Source: Gammaproteobacteria bacterium (GTDB lineage Bacteria; Pseudomonadota; Gammaproteobacteria; Nitrosococcales; Methylophagaceae). Taken from it: DNA of 35,296 nt. The notes below the pieces were generated by a model. It did not search any database. It worked only from the letters and a program-made list of their open reading frames with translations, and was not told the origin of the DNA. A program made the translations under genes and the position numbers. Shown here piece by piece: positions 29,380-35,296 of this stretch. Position 1 is the first letter of the stretch. The number at the start of each line of letters is the position of its first letter. Location of the stretch: contig JAMDEF010000017.1 of assembly GCA_023488305.1 (NCBI GenBank), positions 1-35,296 of the forward strand, given 5' to 3'.

Positions 29380-29382
29380 TAA

Positions 29383-30561
29383 TTAATCATTTAGTTGTAA
29401 AGTAAGCTCTTTAGCCCAGAAAAGTGCATCAAGATATGCAGCCAAGAGCGCATCGGCACTCACAATAGAATAATCAATTCCGGACCAGTTTCCGCGCTCA
29501 TAATTCAACACCTGATTGAGTGCCATGCCAGCGACACCCTCTTTGAGCAGCAGAGCGGAGTGTAATTCTTCACTCAGCGGCAAGTCTTGCAATAAAACCT
29601 CCAGCGGTTTGTCCATCAGGGCATCAAGAGTAGAGAACAGACCGGCAGCAAAAAACACATCAGCATGACCTTTGTAATATTTAGCTAATAGCTCACACAT
29701 CCGTCCTCTGATCATGGCTGTGGTGCGTAATTCATTAGGTTTATTATCGAGGCCTGATAAACACAGCAGACTTGCCCAGGTTTTAATCTTATTCTGACCC
29801 AACATCACAATGGCTTGTCGAGTGCTGCCAACCTCACGCGGAAGACCAAAAAAAGCAGAATTGATTAACCGCAACAATTTATAACTTAAGGCAACATCCT
29901 GATTAATGATGTCAGCCAGTTCATCTACTTCTACTTCAGGATCCTGTAACTTAACCAACAGTTCCATTAAAGTTTGAGCAGCGGGAGCGATTTTTTTATC
30001 AAAACTGGTGTCGGGTAAGGTATAGAAAAAACCCTGTAACAAATCAATATTGTGTAATTGACACAAACTGAATTGCTTGGCCGCATTAACATTTAATGCA
30101 CATAAGACCGCATGTTGTTGACGCCATTTCGGTAAATTTGCGGATAACTCGTCTGCAGAAAAGACATCTAAATCAATCAATAATGTTTGGCTCTCACCCA
30201 CAGTTGATGTTGCATTTGCGGCATAACTGACATGCGTGGAGGGCGGTTTGGATAATGATTTTTCATTTGCTTCGATGATCAGATCAATACCCGGCATTGA
30301 ATAATCAAAAAGTGCTTGTTGCCAGGATGCCGGGATCGTCAATAAGGTTTTTTGATTGTGATTAATTGCTTGCAGAATATCAGAGAGTTGCGACAGAAAT
30401 TCAGGTACCGGAGAATCTTCATCCAGTAAATTACCATTGGTGTCAAGGAATGTCAGATGGTAGCTATCTACATCAAGTTTTTTGGAAATAAACAACGGCT
30501 GGCGGTGAATGAGACCGTTAAAGTGTTTAAGTGAGTCGTAGGCCGTATAGATTTCCGTCAT
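29383..30561 (-). CDS. HDOD-domain protein with degenerate EAL-like N-terminus
   Basis: HDOD core (INQDVALSYKLLRLINSAFFGLPREVGSTRQAIVMLGQNKIKTWASLLCL); N-terminal remnant NIDLLQGFFYTLP, no catalytic EAL. Confidence 0.88.
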   Translation of the reverse strand: MTEIYTAYDSLKHFNGLIHRQPLFISKKLDVDSYHLTFLDTNGNLLDEDSPVPEFLSQLSDILQAINHNQKTLLTIPASWQQALFDYSMPGIDLIIEANEKSLSKPPSTHVSYAANATSTVGESQTLLIDLDVFSADELSANLPKWRQQHAVLCALNVNAAKQFSLCQLHNIDLLQGFFYTLPDTSFDKKIAPAAQTLMELLVKLQDPEVEVDELADIINQDVALSYKLLRLINSAFFGLPREVGSTRQAIVMLGQNKIKTWASLLCLSGLDNKPNELRTTAMIRGRMCELLAKYYKGHADVFFAAGLFSTLDALMDKPLEVLLQDLPLSEELHSALLLKEGVAGMALNQVLNYERGNWSGIDYSIVSADALLAAYLDALFWAKELTLQLND

Positions 30562-30592
30562 GTAAATCCACTCTTAAAATTATCAGATTCGA

Positions 30593-31192
30593 TTAATAGG
30601 TTTCTCTTCCAGAAAATGCATGAGAAAGTGTACCACTGTCAACATACTCAAGTTCACCCCCCAATGGAATACCATGTGCCAAACGCGTCACATAAATGTC
30701 TCTTGTCCGAGCCAATTCGCTGATGTAATGCGCTGTTGCCTGTCCTTCAACCGTAGGGTTAGTTGCCAGAATAACTTCCGTGATGGTTTTTTGCTCGAAC
30801 CGTTCAATCAGAGCGGGTATGCCGAGTGCTTCAGGGCCAATACCATCTAAAGGGGATAAATGACCAGTCAGCACAAAATATTGGCCTTTATAATTTGTTG
30901 CTTGCTCAATAGCTATAACGTCACTCGGCATTTCCACAATACACAGTTGATCTTGGCGGCGGGAACTGTCACTGCAACGACTGCAAATATCAGATTCACT
31001 CAATATTCGGCAACGTTGACAATGTTTTACATTCGCCAATGCTTTGCTCAACATTTCAGCCAGATGTTCGCCACCGCTACGGTCACGCTCCAGCAAATGA
31101 AATGTCATCCGCTGGGCTGATTTAGGACCTACGCCGGGTAAACAGCGCAGAGCCTGAATCAATTGATCAATACTTGGTCCGAGAGTTGCCAT
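30593..31192 (-). CDS. recR: Recombination protein RecR
   Basis: [23 protein letters not shown], zinc finger [39 protein letters not shown]. Confidence 0.97.
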   Translation of the reverse strand: MATLGPSIDQLIQALRCLPGVGPKSAQRMTFHLLERDRSGGEHLAEMLSKALANVKHCQRCRILSESDICSRCSDSSRRQDQLCIVEMPSDVIAIEQATNYKGQYFVLTGHLSPLDGIGPEALGIPALIERFEQKTITEVILATNPTVEGQATAHYISELARTRDIYVTRLAHGIPLGGELEYVDSGTLSHAFSGRETY

Positions 31193-31201
31193 ATTTAGGA
31201 A

Positions 31202-31510
31202 CTAGAAAGGCATCTTCATGCCAGGAGGCATCATACCGGCCATACGTTCCTGAGTGGTTTTCTCGACTTGTCTCACCGCATCATTAACCGCTGCAGCAAT
31301 CAGATCTTCAAGCATGTCTTTGTCATCTTGAAACAGGCTGTCTTCAATGCTCACTCGTTTTACATCATGTTTGCCAGTCATAATGATTTGCACCATGCCA
31401 CCACCAGCCTGTCCGGTAACTTCTACCTGGGCCAGCTCTTCCTGGGCTTTTTGCATATTGGCCTGCATTTGCTGGGCCTGTTTCATCAGATTACCTAATC
31501 CACCTTTCAT
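31202..31510 (-). CDS. ybaB: YbaB/EbfC nucleoid-associated protein
   Basis: [53 protein letters not shown]; between dnaX and recR. Confidence 0.96.
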   Translation of the reverse strand: MKGGLGNLMKQAQQMQANMQKAQEELAQVEVTGQAGGGMVQIIMTGKHDVKRVSIEDSLFQDDKDMLEDLIAAAVNDAVRQVEKTTQERMAGMMPPGMKMPF

Positions 31511-31528
31511 AGGAGATCCTCTTTAAAG

Positions 31529-33298
31529 TTATAAGGGTTTAATTGTTGTGTCGATTATACGGGCATTAAATGCATTTTTGATCTGCTCAACTACCGGATC
31601 ATTGTGTATGGCATCCACCGCATTTTGATGTAGTTCAGCGGCCTGTTGCGCACGTTCTGCAGCCAGTGTTGGCACATTTTCTGTATCTATTGCTTCTGTA
31701 AACACCAGTATGACTTCTACATCTAGCTGTTTACTGACTGCAGCTTGTAATTTAGCTACCGATTTTTCATTGGTCAGATGTTGTAATTCTGGTGCAACTG
31801 AAAGATAGATTTTTTGATTATCAGTACGGATGAACGCACAGTGATCGGCAAGCTGTCTGGCAAAAGCCGAGAGTTTTAACTGGGCGATCAAAGCCGTCCA
31901 GTTTGCCGTCGTTAAATTGACCAGTTGTTCGACAGACTCTGGCACAGATCTTTCTGATACTGTGATTTGAGGTTCGTTTACAGCCAATGAATCCGATGTC
32001 TGTTCAACTTGAGCTTCATTGATTTCCAGTGTTGCAACAGATTGAGGTGTTGCAACGATTTTTGGTGCTGATTCAGATGCATGATTATTGGTGGTATCTG
32101 GATAAGAAGTTGTTGAAGTAGATTCAACAATTACATGTGCCGGTGCGGTAGGCACAAATTCTGAGTCAGCTTGCGGCTTTTTTACGGGGGGCTGTCCCAA
32201 ATTGGCATTTACCGCTTGAGGTTGGAAGCTCATCATCCGCAATAAGGTCATTTCAAAACCGCTGCGTGGATCAGCCGCGTAAGGCATGTCGCGTTTACCA
32301 TGCAAGGCAATCTGATATAGCAGTTGTACCGTTTCTGTGCTGAAAATAGTGGCGAAATTCTGTAAAGCCGCGTCATCTTGCTGGTCAAGCGATTCTGCAT
32401 CAGCAATCAATTGGATTGTTGCAATGCGCTGCAGACTGGTCATCAAGCCATCAAGTACCACAACAAAGTCACGACCTAAGGAAGCCAGTTCGTCAGTATG
32501 TGCCAGCAATGCTTTGGCATCTTTAGCTGCAAAGGCGTCAAGTAATTGAATCAGTTGCTGTTGTGACACACTGCCCAGCATCTGGCTGACAATTTCAGCT
32601 GTTACCATTCCACCAGCAAACGCAATCGCTTGGTCAAGAAGGCTCAACGCATCTCGCATACTGCCATCTGCAGCAAAGGCAATCTGGTTTAATGCTTCGA
32701 CTTCAAACTCAATGTTTTCTTGCTGCAGGATAAATGCGAGATGGTCAGCGATTTGTTTGATATCCAGCCGCCGCAAATTGAATTGCAAACAGCGCGATAA
32801 AATCGTTACCGGCAGTTTTTGCGGATCAGTGGTGGCAAACAAAAATTTAACGTGGGGAGGGGGTTCTTCCAGCGTTTTTAACAAAGCATTAAAACTGCTG
32901 GTAGACAGCATATGCACTTCGTCAATCAGATAGACTTTGTATCTTCCGCGACTTGGCGCGTATTGAACATTATCGAGCAACTCACGGGTATCATCGACTT
33001 TGGTGCGTGATGCGGCATCCACTTCAATCAAATCGACAAAACGTCCACTGTCGACTTCCACACAGCTGTTGCATACACCACATGGAGTGGAGCTGATGCC
33101 TTGTTCACAGTTGAGAGATTTAGCGAAGATTCTTGCTAAGGTTGTTTTGCCCACCCCACGAGTGCCTGCAAACAAAAACGCATGATGCAAACGATTTTGA
33201 TCGAGACCGTTGATCAGCGCGCGTAATACATGCTGCTGGCCGACGACTTCGGCAAATTTTTTGGGGCGCCACTTGCGGGCCAGTACCAGATAACTCAT
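31529..33298 (-). CDS. dnaX: DNA polymerase III subunits gamma/tau
   Basis: MSYLVLARKWRPKKFAEVVGQQHVLRALINGLDQNRLHHAFLFAGTRGVGKTTLARIFAKSLNC; zinc-binding Cys cluster; LIDEVHMLS. Start placed at MSYLVLARKWRP. Confidence 0.96.
   Translation of the reverse strand: MSYLVLARKWRPKKFAEVVGQQHVLRALINGLDQNRLHHAFLFAGTRGVGKTTLARIFAKSLNCEQGISSTPCGVCNSCVEVDSGRFVDLIEVDAASRTKVDDTRELLDNVQYAPSRGRYKVYLIDEVHMLSTSSFNALLKTLEEPPPHVKFLFATTDPQKLPVTILSRCLQFNLRRLDIKQIADHLAFILQQENIEFEVEALNQIAFAADGSMRDALSLLDQAIAFAGGMVTAEIVSQMLGSVSQQQLIQLLDAFAAKDAKALLAHTDELASLGRDFVVVLDGLMTSLQRIATIQLIADAESLDQQDDAALQNFATIFSTETVQLLYQIALHGKRDMPYAADPRSGFEMTLLRMMSFQPQAVNANLGQPPVKKPQADSEFVPTAPAHVIVESTSTTSYPDTTNNHASESAPKIVATPQSVATLEINEAQVEQTSDSLAVNEPQITVSERSVPESVEQLVNLTTANWTALIAQLKLSAFARQLADHCAFIRTDNQKIYLSVAPELQHLTNEKSVAKLQAAVSKQLDVEVILVFTEAIDTENVPTLAAERAQQAAELHQNAVDAIHNDPVVEQIKNAFNARIIDTTIKPL
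32177..32183 (-). promoter_or_regulatory. Candidate programmed -1 ribosomal frameshift site in dnaX
   Basis: In-frame GTA AAA AAG contains the A AAA AAG slippery heptamer. The -1 frame reads GCC GCA AGC TGA (stop 32166-32168). Confidence 0.75.
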
Positions 33299-33330
33299 GT
33301 AGCTTGTCAGATACCCAATGTGGTCATAAG

Positions 33331-33445
33331 GGTGGTGACCCAAACCAGCCCAATCTCGGCGCCCGAGTCCGATGGCTGCGCTGCTCCCTTCCGGGCCTGA
33401 CGTGGTAACCAACATATCGTCGCGAGGAGACCGGCTGGGCCACCA
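33331..33445 (-). ncRNA. ffs: Signal recognition particle 4.5S RNA
   Basis: On the minus strand: GGTTACCACGTCAGGCCCGGAAGGGAGCAGCGCAGCC, the SRP domain IV hallmark. Flanking arms GGTGGCCCAGCCGGTCTCCTCG ... GGGCTGGTTTGGGTCACCACC are complementary. Confidence 0.93.
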
Positions 33446-33639
33446 TAGAGTTGGCTATTCTATGCTTTTTTTGGTTTTAGTGCCATGCATCAAGCCAATA
33501 AAAAACGAGAATTTTAGATAAGACCGCGTATGAAAATAAACAGACCAACATCTACACGCGCAAAAGATTATTTAGGGCATGACTTGAGGGCAAATCAATT
33601 GGTATAAAGAGACGGTGTTTTGCTTAAGTTGTTCTTGGC

Positions 33640-33671
33640 GTAACTAATTGAATTAAAATTAATTTAGTTAC
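33640..33671. repeat. AT-rich palindrome downstream of tRNA-Ser
   Basis: GTAACTAA TTGAATTAAAATTAAT TTAGTTAC: 8-bp perfect arms with further internal AATT symmetry. Confidence 0.6.
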
Positions 33672-33682
33672 ATTGGTTTAAT

Positions 33683-33773
33683 TGGCGGAGAACGAGGGAT
33701 TCGAACCCTCGATAGGCTATTAACCTATACACACTTTCCAGGCGTGCGCCTTCAACCACTCGGCCAGTTCTCC
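33683..33773 (-). tRNA. tRNA-Ser (GGA anticodon)
   Basis: Acceptor GGAGAAC/GTTCTCC, encoded GCCA 3' end, anticodon loop CTGGAAA, long class II variable arm, T-loop GGGTTCGAATCCC. Confidence 0.95.
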
Positions 33774-33795
33774 TATAAGGGGGCGAAAGCTTATC

Positions 33796-34635
33796 TCAGT
33801 TCGTGTTTTCTGGCAATGCTGTTGAATCTTCTTCAGTAATTTCATCTGTCGACGATTCTGTTTCTTTTACGGATTTATTCTGATTGCGTTGATTGGTTTG
33901 TCTTGCGTATTGCGCCAATCCTTTAAGGACTAGATCCGGTTCATGAATAAGTGGTTGTGGAAGTAACGGTATTAATTCACTCGCGTCACCACCTGTAATC
34001 AAAAAGCGAATTTCGTTTTTGAAATTTTGTTGCAGATCGTTGATGAGGTTTTCCAAGGTAGCTGTCACCATATAAAGTGTTCCAGCTTGAATGGCACTGT
34101 GAGTGTTGCTTGCCAATAACTTAAACTCACTTTCCTGTGTCACGTCATTTAAAGCATCTGTGTTATCAGTGAGCATTTGTTTCATCAAGGATAATCCAGG
34201 CAAGATTAATCCTCCTTGATGCATGCCTTTTTCAGTGACGATATCGACAGTAATTGCGGTGCCACAATCAATAATGCAGGTAGCTTGTCTGGCATGCTGG
34301 CGGCCAGCAACAATTGCTAACCAACGATCCACGCCTAATGTCTCTGAATGATCATAGGCATTAGTGACACCAAAACGTCTTTTCTCACTTTGAACAAATA
34401 TGGGTGTAAGTTGCCATTGTTTTTCGATCCAGTCGATGAGTTGAGTTGCTATTTTCTCACCGGCTACATTGCTGACAAAAACAGCTTCGATCTCTTCTAG
34501 AGATTTCCAGGCTTTGTTCAAGGCTGCTTTGATGCCTGTCTTTGGTCGGGCGAAGTTCTGTGATTCAGCCAGGACTTTGGATTGTATGGTGGTCCATTTA
34601 ATCTGACTATTACCAATATCGACTAATAAGATCAT
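33796..34635 (-). CDS. coaX: Type III pantothenate kinase
   Basis: MILLVDIGNSQIKWT, TLGVDRWLAIVAGR, CIIDCGTAITVDIVTEKGMHQGGLILPGL. Confidence 0.95.
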   Translation of the reverse strand: MILLVDIGNSQIKWTTIQSKVLAESQNFARPKTGIKAALNKAWKSLEEIEAVFVSNVAGEKIATQLIDWIEKQWQLTPIFVQSEKRRFGVTNAYDHSETLGVDRWLAIVAGRQHARQATCIIDCGTAITVDIVTEKGMHQGGLILPGLSLMKQMLTDNTDALNDVTQESEFKLLASNTHSAIQAGTLYMVTATLENLINDLQQNFKNEIRFLITGGDASELIPLLPQPLIHEPDLVLKGLAQYARQTNQRNQNKSVKETESSTDEITEEDSTALPENTN

Positions 34636-35296
34636 GAAGCAAACCTGATACTGAGGTGGCTGTTGGACAAGTAAGCAACTTGCTGGTCGCGCATATAACG
34701 TAATTCACCTTGTTCGTTGATACCACAAGCAAGCGCGGTAAATTGACCGTCTTCACTGATGATATTGATGGCTTGATTATGCAAGGCATCATATTGTGGC
34801 CATAACGGCAAAAAGTCGTTAAGACCACGATGAGAAAATAGCTCTAAAGTTTCAATCATATTTTGAATTATTTTGGCTGCCAGCCGATTGCGACAGGGGA
34901 GCGGGTTACAAAGTTGCTCCAGGCTGATAATAGGCTGAGGGATGGCAGTCTGTATATTGTCCGGTAGTGAGAGGTTCAAGCCGATGCCGACGGTAACGTA
35001 GTTTTGGCTTCCGTAACGTGATTCTACAAGAATTCCTGCAAGTTTACGCCGCTTATGTAAAACATCATTAGGCCATTTCAGTTGTAAGTCTTCGATCCCC
35101 AGTTCACGAAGAGTATTGATTAACGCAATGCCAATGGCGATGCTTAGGCCGTTGCGTACCGATTCGACCTTGAGCGGACGCATTATTGACAGATATATAT
35201 TGCCCGTAGCGGGGGATAGCCATTGACTCCCGCGACGTCCGCGACCAGCTGTCTGCATTTCTGCCATACATATGGCAATACCTTTAATTCCGCTAT
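34632..35296 (-). CDS. birA: Biotin--[acetyl-CoA-carboxylase] ligase, 5' truncated by window edge
   Basis: AEMQTAGRGRRGSQWLSPATGNIYLS, LKWPNDVLHKRRKLAGILVE, VGIGLNLS. The frame stays open upstream to the window edge (…IAICMAEMQ…). Confidence 0.95.
   Translation of the reverse strand, partial: SGIKGIAICMAEMQTAGRGRRGSQWLSPATGNIYLSIMRPLKVESVRNGLSIAIGIALINTLRELGIEDLQLKWPNDVLHKRRKLAGILVESRYGSQNYVTVGIGLNLSLPDNIQTAIPQPIISLEQLCNPLPCRNRLAAKIIQNMIETLELFSHRGLNDFLPLWPQYDALHNQAINIISEDGQFTALACGINEQGELRYMRDQQVAYLSNSHLSIRFAS

Noticed and set aside
33299-33415. N-terminal extension of DnaX (ORF starts at 33415)
   Set aside because: This segment is the 4.5S SRP RNA gene and its flank; the true DnaX start is MSYLVLARKWRP at 33298.
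35158-35267. BirA lacking its N-terminal HTH repressor domain
   Set aside because: The reading frame continues upstream to the window edge, so absence of the HTH cannot be concluded from this window.

Overview
This 35.3 kb window is gene-dense, housekeeping-type gammaproteobacterial chromosome. I see no prophage, CRISPR array, intact transposase or recognisable defence island. Recognisable genes include a MscS-type channel, dbpA, a PAS-GGDEF cyclase, an ArsR/rhodanese pair, a GDT1/UPF0016 (MneA-like) exporter, tcdA, a MoxR-DUF58-transglutaminase cluster, an encapsulated-ferritin-like gene, tatD, ggt, trhO, a BtuFDC-like ABC importer, hpt with an MTI phosphorylase, qmcA/nfeD, a roxA/ycfD-like oxygenase, dsbB, infA-bpt-aat, recR-ybaB-dnaX, the SRP 4.5S RNA, tRNA-Ser(GGA), coaX and birA. 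Four observations stand out. (1) A yybP-ykoY-type Mn2+ riboswitch lies upstream of the GDT1 gene. A ~170 bp MITE-like palindromic element with TA-flanked inverted repeats is inserted inside the aptamer, where its repeats would form a very long P2-like helix. (2) A ~60 bp relative of the same element sits exactly between two convergent stop codons near 18.0 kb. (3) An EncFtn-like ferritin gene has no adjacent encapsulin gene and no visible C-terminal targeting peptide. (4) dnaX carries an in-frame A AAA AAG slippery heptamer with a -1 frame stop three codons later, predicting a short gamma subunit. All calls come from reading the sequence; no database search or folding software was run.
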